12,871 bases of DNA from NCBI GenBank assembly GCA_030672555.1, contig DAOVGD010000145.1:1-12871 (forward strand), given 5' to 3'. Positions 6,573 through 12,871 of this stretch are shown here, piece by piece; positions within the stretch are counted from its first letter, which is position 1; every line of letters starts with the position of its first letter. The position numbers and the translations under genes were made by a program. Below the pieces are notes generated by a model. The model was not told where the DNA came from, searched no databases, and saw only the letters and a list, made by a program, of their open reading frames with translations. The stretch comes from Desulfobacterales bacterium (lineage in GTDB: Bacteria; Desulfobacterota; Desulfobacteria; Desulfobacterales; C00003106).

Positions 6573-8648
6573 TTAAAAAGTGTCCAGCAGGATATTTTTT
6601 TTACCTTTTTGAACAGTTAATAAATCAGGCTCCTTCGCTATTTGTTCAGTAATAAGCCCGCTGGAAGAGGAGGCTTTGAGAAAACCTTCTACCGATTTGG
6701 TAACCTCGGTTTCGAGCCGCTTCCAGCGGGAATAGATTCTGTAAGCCCCCTTTGTGTGACTAAAGTCCGGCAAGAAAAATTGTATGTCTGACATAACTTG
6801 ATAACACTTTTGGTGATCATTTTCAATGGGGGTCAGGTCCATCTCGTAATGAAATAGCTCTTGCCACGTGTTTTGTATGAGATAGTCCACGTGGCAGAGG
6901 GTGTCCTGGCTGGATGATACCTCGGTATTTACCGCTATGAACATCTTCATATTTTGCAACGATAGAGAGGTTTCTTTTTGGGCTGCTGTTTCGCTTTCAA
7001 AAAAATCATATAGTTGTTTGAGGAGCTTTTGTCCCTGTATTTGACTTATGGTCCCTTGATAGGACCAGAAATATACTGATGAGACATCTGTGCAAAGGCC
7101 GTTTGCAATAAGCCAACCCAGGACAGGTATCAATCTATGGGAGGAATAGAGTATGCCCCGATTGCTTTTTTGATCGGACAGGCTTCCCCGGGACAGGAGC
7201 CATTTGCTTTTGTTATTTTTTTCAATTTGTTGAGAAATCACATAGCCCGACTCTGTGGCTATCTTTTTGAGATATGTTGAGCACCTCGGAATCTTTCCCG
7301 GTCTTTGTTGAAAACAGGCGCGTATCTTATTTTTTAATGCTGTTAGATCCGCAGGTGTCATATTAAAGCTGGGGAGTTGGTCGTTTTTTAGGCCGTTCTG
7401 GAGTAATTCAAAGAGGAATGATATTTTTTCCAGGATCTTGTCTTCAAAAGCCAATTTCTCCGCTTCCGACCAATGCGCATACGATTTTATACGGTTAATC
7501 TTTTCGCTGTCCCATTGCCATTCTATTATAAACTTTTCAAGCAAGGTCTTTTTCGGACCCTCTGTCAAACGACTCCTCAGGGGTACCATACCGTTTATAC
7601 GCAGCAAAATGCATTGCCTGATCAAGTCAAGCCCTGCTTTATCTTCAAGGATTTCGTAAAGATGTAAGGCGTGGTGAAAGACAAGCAGGTATGGGTCGAG
7701 AATATTATCTTCAAAATGATCCCGATGAAACCCTTGCTTGATCTTATCGCAGAGCAGAGGTCCCTGATCATCCGCAAAGAAGCGTTCTACCAGGAGTGAT
7801 GTCTTGATCATGGCCTTTATTGGATCGGAACTTGCCTTAAAACATTGCCAGAGTGAGGCCCCCAAAAACTCCTCCTTGCATATCGCCGAAAGGTTGCCGA
7901 GGTCTATATAGTCATCAACGAAGAAGTTTATGTTTTTAATCTGTTTTGTCATATCAACGGATTTACAATACTCTTTGTCAGTAAGCCGGGGGGGTAATAC
8001 AGCCCAGAAAGGTATCTTGCCTGCAATGAGAATAAAGGTACGATAGAATTCTTCTTTGAGCAGGCTTTTTTGGGCACTACCTGAACTATCCTCAGTGATC
8101 TGGCCGAAGTCGTTGTGCCGTATCTTATTTATGTCCATAACGAAGAAATTGATATCCTGCCCAAAATTCTCTTTACCCCATTTTTCAATAAGCCTTATTT
8201 TTTGTTTAAAGAGCCTAAACTTTTTTTCTTCGATTGCGGTATTGTCAACGCAGATCCAGTAATCAAGATCAGAGTAGCCTGTTTGACCTATAGTTCCTAA
8301 ACTCCCCATAAGATAAAGTGCATGAATAAAATAGGACCTGGGCAGGATATACCGTATTTCCCGGGGGGTTACCCTGAAAATTTTTTTTGTGATTTCCCAG
8401 AGGCCGGTTTGATGAAATCTATAGATTCCGCATGGCACATTCTCATCCGCCACATAGCCGGGTAAACGGAGGGAATTTACGTGAAGCAGGAAAGGGACAG
8501 CATAGAACAGATCGAGTGTGCGCTTTGAAAAGTAGCGGATCATTTCCCTTATCCGCTTTACGTTATAGGTTACAAATCCTTTCTTATGTGACAGGAGCTC
8601 TTTTTGAAAAGCAAATAGGTCTGTATGATTATTTGTGTGGTCAGCCAT
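6573..8648 (-). CDS. cyaA: Class I adenylate cyclase
   Basis: This 691-residue protein is a class I (enterobacterial-type) adenylate cyclase, which makes cAMP from ATP in the cytoplasm. The N-terminal catalytic region carries the nucleotidyltransferase signature LYLMGSLGTIGQ followed by TGYSDLDYW (111-131). S116, S126, D127, D129 and W131 match in identity and spacing the active-site residues S103, S113, D114, D116 and W118 that I recall for E. coli CyaA. The start of the fold (about 20-110, with SLRLPGY at 59-65) and the region to about 420 also read as this family. It is shorter than the E. coli enzyme (848), mainly in the C-terminal part that in enterobacteria mediates glucose control. No CRP-type regulator is in the window. 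The ATG has no clear Shine-Dalgarno sequence. The 128-bp gap to the unrecognised gene upstream holds the 8-bp repeat arrays, so whether it is co-transcribed is unproven. Confidence 0.9.
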   Translation of the reverse strand: MADHTNNHTDLFAFQKELLSHKKGFVTYNVKRIREMIRYFSKRTLDLFYAVPFLLHVNSLRLPGYVADENVPCGIYRFHQTGLWEITKKIFRVTPREIRYILPRSYFIHALYLMGSLGTIGQTGYSDLDYWICVDNTAIEEKKFRLFKQKIRLIEKWGKENFGQDINFFVMDINKIRHNDFGQITEDSSGSAQKSLLKEEFYRTFILIAGKIPFWAVLPPRLTDKEYCKSVDMTKQIKNINFFVDDYIDLGNLSAICKEEFLGASLWQCFKASSDPIKAMIKTSLLVERFFADDQGPLLCDKIKQGFHRDHFEDNILDPYLLVFHHALHLYEILEDKAGLDLIRQCILLRINGMVPLRSRLTEGPKKTLLEKFIIEWQWDSEKINRIKSYAHWSEAEKLAFEDKILEKISFLFELLQNGLKNDQLPSFNMTPADLTALKNKIRACFQQRPGKIPRCSTYLKKIATESGYVISQQIEKNNKSKWLLSRGSLSDQKSNRGILYSSHRLIPVLGWLIANGLCTDVSSVYFWSYQGTISQIQGQKLLKQLYDFFESETAAQKETSLSLQNMKMFIAVNTEVSSSQDTLCHVDYLIQNTWQELFHYEMDLTPIENDHQKCYQVMSDIQFFLPDFSHTKGAYRIYSRWKRLETEVTKSVEGFLKASSSSGLITEQIAKEPDLLTVQKGKKNILLDTF

Positions 8649-8700
8649 TTAATAATAGTATCGGTTCATTGATGTTGGAAGGTGAGGCGGTTATCGTAAT

Positions 8701-8780
8701 TTGGTCGAGTAGTTGAGTCGTCGAGTAGGTAAAATTTTGCCCACTTGACCACTCGACGATTTGACCACTTGACGATTTAA
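8701..8780. repeat. Inverted pair of 8-bp tandem repeat arrays
   Basis: The left arm (8701-8727) is made of 8-bp units TTGGTCGA, GTAGTTGA, GTCGTCGA and a partial GTAGG. The right arm (8741-8780) has five units: CCACTTGA, CCACTCGA, CGATTTGA, CCACTTGA and CGATTTAA. The right consensus is the reverse complement of the left one in a shifted phase. Between them lies the near-palindrome GGTAAAATTTTGCC (8728-8741), so the whole can fold into one long imperfect hairpin. The last right-arm unit contains the TAA stop (8777-8779) of the 356-residue gene, so the array abuts or overlaps that gene's end. Purine/pyrimidine changes between units (CTTGA/CTCGA) look like drift of a GTGGTCRA-type repeat. I recall similar tracts in deltaproteobacterial genomes. 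Function unknown. Confidence 0.75.
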
Positions 8781-9847
8781 CCTGAGACAGAATAGATTTT
8801 ACTATAGGGGAGAGGGGATTTTTCCCATGCTTCAGGCAGGGGTATGAGATGTTGGCTGTTGACTGTCAGCCAATAATATTCACTGTTTAATTCTCGCAAC
8901 TTACCATCGTCAGGCGGCTGAGCATGGACAGGATGCGAATACGTAGTTTGAAAGATCGCTACACCTCCGTCGTTGGTCTTGTCGATCAAGTAAGACTTTG
9001 CAAACGTTGCCTCTTTGATGAGGTGGGTTTTACAAATATTTGTAATTTCACTTTCGTCCAATTTAATCAGGACATACCGAGTCTGACCACGTTCTGAAAT
9101 TTTACTCAATGACCTTGATTCCGAACTCCCTACATACACGGTAGAAATAAAGGGGAGCTGTTTTAAGTATTGTGCAGCTATGCTGGCCGCGGTTCGTCGC
9201 CCTCCGGCCAATGGGTGCAGCCCGTAATACTCAAAGAATTTTTTCTGGAGATTCTCCGCATAATCCTCACCCTTTTCATACAGGTCTTTGTGAATATACC
9301 GCAGGCTGCGGGCAAGGTATTCTGCTGCTTCTGAAATAGGCCAGTCAATCCTTACGTGAAAGTGAGTGAGAGCGTATCTGTTTTTTGCTTTTATGGTTGA
9401 ATCTCTCTGGATGAGGAGGGCGTAATCAACAGGGAGAAGACCCCTTACGAACCAGCAGAATTGAGGCGATTCGAATAATTTTAGATTATGCCGGTATTTT
9501 TTGTGAAACTGAAAGTGCCTTATCTTAAGAAGATTTTCCTTTGTTGTTTTGTTATCGTCAAAAAAGCGGATATATTTTTTATGTATATTTGGGATCGAGT
9601 CTTCAAGAAAGAGAACAAGGAGGTTGTTGTGCAGCTCGTATTCTATGTCAGGGATAATGGCCCGGGGTTTCAGCTCGCGCATCTCTACAAACGGATAAGG
9701 AGTGTTGTGGTTTAAAAAATTTTGATAGGAATCTATCAGAGAGTATTGGATCAAGACATGATCTAATTCATCACGTAACAGTTCATAGAGAGAACGACGT
9801 ATTTTATTTTGACGACTCAGCTCCTCACGATAAGTCCAGATAGACAA
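8777..9847 (-). CDS. Unrecognised 356-residue protein upstream of cyclase
   Basis: I do not recognise this family. The protein is soluble in appearance, with no signal peptide or membrane helix. The N-terminus (1-45) looks helical and charged. The middle is rich in basic and aromatic residues with several histidines (HFQFHKKYRHN near 111-121, THFHVRIDW near 161-169). A helical stretch then ends in HPLAGGRRTAASIAAQYL (about 211-228), followed by a beta-rich C-terminal half with RYVLIKLDESE and SEYYWLTVNSQ. The start codon is TTG at 9845-9847, supported by AAAGGAG 6 nt upstream and a good promoter behind it. It is the first gene of a possible unit running into adenylate cyclase, which suggests, but does not show, a role linked to cAMP. 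Its stop codon lies within the 8-bp repeat array, so the C-terminal end could have been reshaped by that repeat. Confidence 0.8.
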   Translation of the reverse strand: MSIWTYREELSRQNKIRRSLYELLRDELDHVLIQYSLIDSYQNFLNHNTPYPFVEMRELKPRAIIPDIEYELHNNLLVLFLEDSIPNIHKKYIRFFDDNKTTKENLLKIRHFQFHKKYRHNLKLFESPQFCWFVRGLLPVDYALLIQRDSTIKAKNRYALTHFHVRIDWPISEAAEYLARSLRYIHKDLYEKGEDYAENLQKKFFEYYGLHPLAGGRRTAASIAAQYLKQLPFISTVYVGSSESRSLSKISERGQTRYVLIKLDESEITNICKTHLIKEATFAKSYLIDKTNDGGVAIFQTTYSHPVHAQPPDDGKLRELNSEYYWLTVNSQHLIPLPEAWEKSPLPYSKIYSVSG

Positions 9848-9853
9848 GCAGGT

Positions 9854-9860
9854 CTCCTTT
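9854..9860 (-). promoter_or_regulatory. Ribosome binding site fixing a TTG start
   Basis: AAAGGAG on the minus strand, with GGAG ending 6 nt before TTG at 9845-9847, is the best Shine-Dalgarno site in the window. It decides the start of the unrecognised 356-residue gene in favour of the non-ATG codon. Confidence 0.75.
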
Positions 9861-9881
9861 TGGCTAAGATAACTTTATTAT

Positions 9882-9910
9882 ATTATTTCAAATTTTGCTA
9901 ATGTTGTCAA
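9882..9910 (-). promoter_or_regulatory. Sigma70-type promoter for the unknown gene-cyaA unit
   Basis: On the minus strand a perfect -35 box TTGACA (9905-9910) is followed by a 17-bp spacer and a -10 box AATAAT (9882-9887, 5 of 6). Transcription would start near 9875, giving a leader of about 28 nt that contains the strong ribosome binding site. The promoter lies wholly within the 72-bp gap after the TVP38-family gene. This argues that the unknown gene, and probably cyaA behind it, starts a new transcription unit. A nearby TATAAT (9877-9882) has a 22-bp spacer and is less likely. Confidence 0.7.
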
Positions 9911-9919
9911 TAAAAAAGC

Positions 9920-10615
9920 CTACTTTTTATCAATCTTTTCTATCAACCGATAAATCTGCTTGCGGTAATAGATAACCGGCAAAGTAAAACCGAGGGTGAT
10001 GAGAAAAAGGAGGACAAATGTCTTATAGTTTTGCTGGTAGACGTGCGCTCCTTGCAGGCTTAACATAAACGTGCCGGGCATCCGGCCAATGCTTGCTATC
10101 AGAAGGAACACCTTTGTGGAGAGACCACCGAATCCTAAAAATATGGAGAGATAGTCTTTGGGGAATCCCGGCAGGATGAAAAGGATGAAAGAGACAATGA
10201 CTCCTTGGTGCTTGATTATGGTATCAAATCTTTCTATGTAGCGGGGTGGAATGATTCGTTTGCCATAACGTCTCCCTAAGAGCTGCCCCAGTGAGAAGTT
10301 GATCCATGAACCTAATGTAAGGCCAATGGTAGAGTAAATAAACCCGGAAAATGCGCCGAACAGGTACCCCCCGATAAAACCCGTTGCTTCGCCGGGGATA
10401 GGGGCTAACACGACCTGTAGTATTTGAATGGATATAAAAAGAGCGGGGGCCAATCCCCCATAGGATAACAGAAATGCCTTAATCGCTTCACGATCAGTGG
10501 AAAAATGATAAAGCCTTATAAGAGAGTTCAGGATGGGTTCGCGGTAAAAAAAGGAAACAACTCCCAGCACAAGGAGGATCGTAAGTAGCCCAAGTTTAAC
10601 TTTGCCGCTGATCAT
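9920..10615 (-). CDS. TVP38/TMEM64 family inner-membrane protein
   Basis: This 231-residue membrane protein has an N-terminal helix (about 8-23), then hydrophobic segments near 55-72, 77-110, 138-160, 166-178 and 197-216, and a basic C-terminal tail. The core reads as the VTT (DedA-like, SNARE-associated) domain: the re-entrant APIPGEATGFIGGYLFG block (71-87), a GSW...GQLLGRR stretch (102-116), and LPGFPKD (148-154) in the second half. Bacterial relatives are thought to move lipids or ions across the inner membrane, but the substrate of this subfamily is unsettled. Its ATG lies inside the end of the phosphoglycerate kinase gene (20-bp overlap, different frame). With no clear Shine-Dalgarno site, translation is probably coupled to that gene. 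It ends with TAG 9 bp before the -35 box of the next promoter. Confidence 0.88.
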   Translation of the reverse strand: MISGKVKLGLLTILLVLGVVSFFYREPILNSLIRLYHFSTDREAIKAFLLSYGGLAPALFISIQILQVVLAPIPGEATGFIGGYLFGAFSGFIYSTIGLTLGSWINFSLGQLLGRRYGKRIIPPRYIERFDTIIKHQGVIVSFILFILPGFPKDYLSIFLGFGGLSTKVFLLIASIGRMPGTFMLSLQGAHVYQQNYKTFVLLFLITLGFTLPVIYYRKQIYRLIEKIDKK

Positions 10616-12212
10616 ACCGTAGATATTCCGGAAGGCCGTTAGCCGGGACAGTTCGCTCCAGGCGATATCGAGACTTAAGATGATAGTTGAACGGGAGTCC
10701 GTGTCTTAGGTCTTTGCCATAAAAAATATTCCAGTGAGTGTTGAGCTGAAGTATGGGCCAGGCAATACGGCTCCCTTCTAATACATGAATAAACGCGCCG
10801 CCCGCGTCGCTTAACCTGGAAAAAAGCGCTTTATCATTAAATCCTAACTTTTTTGCTATTTCAGCGCTGTCGCCACCAGAGGTGATTGTGTAGGCTCCTT
10901 TTTGTTGGGCCTCCATGATGGCGGTTAAAATTTCTCGTTCCGGTTGTTCGAAGCCCGGCGCTTCTGATTTTCCTACAGGCCCTTTTTTATACATGGTTTT
11001 TGAGCTCAGGATATAAGATACAAAGAGCTTTGTCGTTTCCCTCCCGATACTCCAGACAAGAAAACGATTTTTGTCAGGATGTTCGTGGATCTCTCGGGGT
11101 GTCAAATTGAGTATTTGGCCATCATTGTTCACCATAAAGTCAACTGGCGCGACCAGTTTCTTTTTGCCACCAGGGCGCTCATAAAGTTGCGCGAAGAATT
11201 TTGTCAGTCCTTTGTTTGCAGAGTTTTCGAGAAAATTGTTTGTGGCAGCGCCAAAGTCGTATGGAACTCCTGGACGTATTTCCTGGCTTAGAACGGCGAG
11301 GACACCCGGAACTCCTGCGAGTAAAACGACCGGAACCTTCTCGGAAAGAACAGAGTTTTTTATAAGACCCAGATAGTCATTTACTTTCAGTCCGCCGAAC
11401 AGAGGAACAAAGGGATGTTGGATAATATTAATGACATGCTTATTTTCAGTCATCTCCTTTTCCATCTGACGTCCCACCAGGTTGAGTCTTTGTGTAAAAC
11501 CGATCATGGACGAATGCTTGCGGTGGGAGGTATTGAAGGCATCATTAACGTAAAAATCAATTATCGGTTCAAGTATATTTACAAAGCGGGATCCTTTATT
11601 GATCTCATGAGGTCGAAGGCCGGCCTTGTCTTGGATGAAAACCTCGTCAATCAGGAAGCGTATATTATTCAAGAGCAAGATTTCGCCGTTCTTCAGCCCT
11701 TTAATCTTGTTAGTAATAACTTTAGATTCCGTAAGGTTCCCCAAATACTTAACAGTCCTCCGGGGATGAGTGTTTTTATTGATCAGTTTTCTTATTATTG
11801 CAGCATGCTGGTCGAATTCGATAAAGTTGTTTTTACCGGCACGTCCCTGGTGGGCCACTATTACAACACGTGCGCCATACCCGGAAAGTTCCTTTAACGT
11901 TGGGATGGCAAGCTGAATCCGTTCCGTTCCGGCAATCCGTCCCTTTTTGTCGACAGGGGCATCAATGCCGCAGCGAACAAGAACGACCTTACCCTTGAAA
12001 AACTTTTCTCCGTATTCCTTCTTATATTTTTTTCGATATTTATCCTCTGTTATATCCTTTATCCCGTCCCGCCATGCCATCCTTACAATAAGATCATCAA
12101 TGGTAATAAAATTAAGTTCAGCGTTTACGTTGTCAGAAGGAATTGCATCTTTGTTTTTTCGCTGATTCCTTCCGGCATTCCGATATTCTTTTAATATTTT
12201 CCCTGCTTGCAT
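10596..12212 (-). CDS. pgk: Divergent, archaeal-like phosphoglycerate kinase
   Basis: This 538-residue protein reads as phosphoglycerate kinase (1,3-bisphosphoglycerate + ADP to 3-phosphoglycerate + ATP). N-domain motifs are VLVRCGIDAPVD (77-88), RIQLAIPTLKEL (98-109), VAHQGRAG (119-126), LLLNNIRF (179-186) and YVNDAFNTSHRKHSS (221-235). C-domain motifs are FGGLKVND (272-279), VDFMVNNDG (357-365), GPVG (411-414), SGGDSAEIAKKLG (445-457) and SDAGGAFIHVLEG (468-480). AHQGR, the VGRQMEKE stretch (246-253) and GGxKVxDyL are closer to archaeal than bacterial enzymes. The arginines matching yeast R21, R38, R121 and R168 are kept (R80, R98, R185, R231). The 3-phosphoglycerate motif RVDxN has become RCGID, and the STGGGA loop SDAGGA. 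Compared with archaeal enzymes it has about 34 extra N-terminal residues, a lysine-rich insertion at about 42-71, and about 45 extra C-terminal residues. The ATG is supported by GGAG 8 nt upstream. It may be a paralogue with reduced or altered activity. Confidence 0.85.
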   Translation of the reverse strand: MQAGKILKEYRNAGRNQRKNKDAIPSDNVNAELNFITIDDLIVRMAWRDGIKDITEDKYRKKYKKEYGEKFFKGKVVLVRCGIDAPVDKKGRIAGTERIQLAIPTLKELSGYGARVVIVAHQGRAGKNNFIEFDQHAAIIRKLINKNTHPRRTVKYLGNLTESKVITNKIKGLKNGEILLLNNIRFLIDEVFIQDKAGLRPHEINKGSRFVNILEPIIDFYVNDAFNTSHRKHSSMIGFTQRLNLVGRQMEKEMTENKHVINIIQHPFVPLFGGLKVNDYLGLIKNSVLSEKVPVVLLAGVPGVLAVLSQEIRPGVPYDFGAATNNFLENSANKGLTKFFAQLYERPGGKKKLVAPVDFMVNNDGQILNLTPREIHEHPDKNRFLVWSIGRETTKLFVSYILSSKTMYKKGPVGKSEAPGFEQPEREILTAIMEAQQKGAYTITSGGDSAEIAKKLGFNDKALFSRLSDAGGAFIHVLEGSRIAWPILQLNTHWNIFYGKDLRHGLPFNYHLKSRYRLERTVPANGLPEYLRYDQRQS

Positions 12213-12220
12213 TAACTATT

Positions 12221-12224
12221 CTCC
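12221..12224 (-). promoter_or_regulatory. Shine-Dalgarno site for the pgk-like gene
   Basis: GGAG on the minus strand lies 8 nt upstream of the ATG at 12210-12212. It supports the long N-terminus of the kinase over the internal Met45. Confidence 0.7.
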
Positions 12225-12404
12225 AGAGTATTGCACTGAATACAATTGAACTACACGTATGCGTAAAGAGTATCTATAAACTATAAAGCATTTGGAATCA
12301 AGCCTTTTAGATAGCCCCAGCGATGGCACTGTGTTCAGGATTTGCCCACCCACCCGTTCACGATGGGCTTGTTTAAGCGCTTCGAAGTGGTCTTCAATTT
12401 TCCC

Positions 12405-12433
12405 TTGACCTTGACATGTCCATCTTTTATAAG
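12405..12433 (+). promoter_or_regulatory. Candidate promoter at the start of the B12-binding gene
   Basis: The plus strand has TTGACC (12405-12410), a 17-bp spacer and TATAAG (12428-12433, 5 of 6). Transcription would begin near 12440, only about 3 nt before the GTG at 12443, giving an almost leaderless message. The 230-bp region 12213-12442 is otherwise unassigned. It separates divergent genes and should hold promoters for both, but on the minus side I found only a poor match (TTTACG, 17 bp, TGTATT) for the kinase gene. Confidence 0.45.
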
Positions 12434-12442
12434 AGTTTGATC

Positions 12443-12871
12443 GTGAATGTATTACTTATTGAAATAAACCCTTTTGCTCCAGCCTTGACCCCTATCTCGT
12501 CGGGATACATTGCCTCCTTTCTCAAATCCAAGGGATTTAATGCCAAGATATTGTCACTTGGAGAGGACACATATATCTCCCGCACAAATCTATGTGAAAT
12601 CATCAGAAGGTTTAATCCTGCCCTGGTTGGACTGTCGGCCTATCAGAGAACCATGCTCTATGTGATCGGCCTTGCCAGACTCATAAAGTCGGTGGACAGA
12701 GATATCAAGATTGCCATTGGGGGGCCACAAGCCACGTTTATGCCGTCGGCAGCCTTTTCCGAACTACCTGATATTGACTATATATGTAGATCTTCAGGTG
12801 AGGAGACACTCTTGCGTGTTGCGCGGGCCATCAAAAATGGGACGCCCTTTTCCCACCTTTTGGGTGTCAGT
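12443..12871 (+). CDS. B12-binding domain protein (probable radical SAM), 5' fragment
   Basis: An open frame from GTG at 12443 runs to the window end (143 codons, no stop). It begins VNVLLIEINPFAP, the first strand of a cobalamin-binding Rossmann domain. It continues with PALVGLSAYQRT (53-64), IAIGGPQATFMP (90-101), IDYICRSSGEETL (110-122) and VARAIKNG (124-131), all typical of the N-terminal domain of B12-dependent radical SAM proteins. The CxxxCxxC motif would lie past the window, so the radical SAM part is inferred from domain habit. As is usual for this class, there is no DxHxxG cobalamin motif. An alternative start is the in-frame ATG at 12416, but it has no Shine-Dalgarno sequence and would lie between the -35 and -10 boxes of the candidate promoter. 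AAGAG 7 nt before the GTG is a weak binding site. It is divergent from the kinase gene. Confidence 0.75.
   Translation, partial: MNVLLIEINPFAPALTPISSGYIASFLKSKGFNAKILSLGEDTYISRTNLCEIIRRFNPALVGLSAYQRTMLYVIGLARLIKSVDRDIKIAIGGPQATFMPSAAFSELPDIDYICRSSGEETLLRVARAIKNGTPFSHLLGVS

Noticed and set aside
8701..8780. Origin-type iterons or a plasmid partition site
   Set aside because: The 8-bp units are contiguous and inverted about an AT-rich centre, and there is no replication or partition gene nearby.
11415..11897. Plus-strand open frame of 160 codons opposite the kinase gene
   Set aside because: It is antisense to conserved kinase motifs (LLLNNIRF, VNDAF) and has no recognisable domain of its own.
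12213..12442. tRNA or small RNA gene in the divergent gap
   Set aside because: No cloverleaf, CCA end or strong hairpin with a T-run was found; only short weak stems such as GCCCA/TGGGC are present.

Overview
The window looks like a chromosomal segment of a mid-GC Gram-negative bacterium, most likely an anaerobe of the Desulfobacterota (former Deltaproteobacteria). That placement is an inference from the gene families: a DUF4405-type membrane protein, a B12-dependent radical SAM enzyme with a DUF4070-like tail, a spore-photoproduct-lyase-like radical SAM protein, a long U32 protein and a class I adenylate cyclase. The palindromic and tandem repeats between the genes are also of a kind I associate with that group. 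No rRNA, tRNA, CRISPR array, transposase gene or phage gene was seen.

Layout. A 3'-terminal fragment of a plus-strand membrane protein (1-189) faces eight consecutive minus-strand genes (253-12212). A 5'-terminal fragment of another plus-strand B12-binding (probably radical SAM) protein starts at 12443 and runs off the window. Read in their own direction, the minus-strand genes are: phosphoglycerate kinase (12212-10596), overlapping by 20 bp a TVP38/TMEM64 membrane protein (10615-9920); then, behind a good sigma70-type promoter, an unrecognised 356-residue protein with a TTG start (9847-8777), class I adenylate cyclase (8648-6573), a pseudo-receiver/TPR protein (6393-5380), a U32 protein (5374-3314) and a spore-photoproduct-lyase-like radical SAM protein (3017-1911). 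Last, behind a second good promoter, comes a B12-binding radical SAM protein (1731-253).

Three successive minus-strand gaps each carry a different non-coding repeat. At 3082-3283 is an element with 28-bp inverted ends of the 'CACAGAG' type and two internal hairpins that share an apical motif. At 6410-6570 is an element with 19-bp inverted ends and nested hairpins. At 8701-8780 is an inverted pair of 8-bp tandem arrays that also supplies the stop codon of the 356-residue gene. None encodes a transposase; the first two look MITE-like.

How the genes may work together. The clearest functional link is the possible transcription unit of unknown protein, cyclase, pseudo-receiver/TPR and U32 protein. 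It would join cAMP synthesis to a protein-interaction scaffold whose receiver domain has lost its phosphoacceptor aspartate. The U32 protein should be an Fe-S RNA hydroxylase-type enzyme. The phosphoglycerate kinase is notable because its motifs resemble archaeal enzymes more than bacterial ones, and it carries an insertion and several altered active-site residues. I found no clear evidence of a defence system or biosynthetic cluster. The most novel material is the repeats, the divergent kinase, the pseudo-receiver and the unrecognised gene beside the cyclase.
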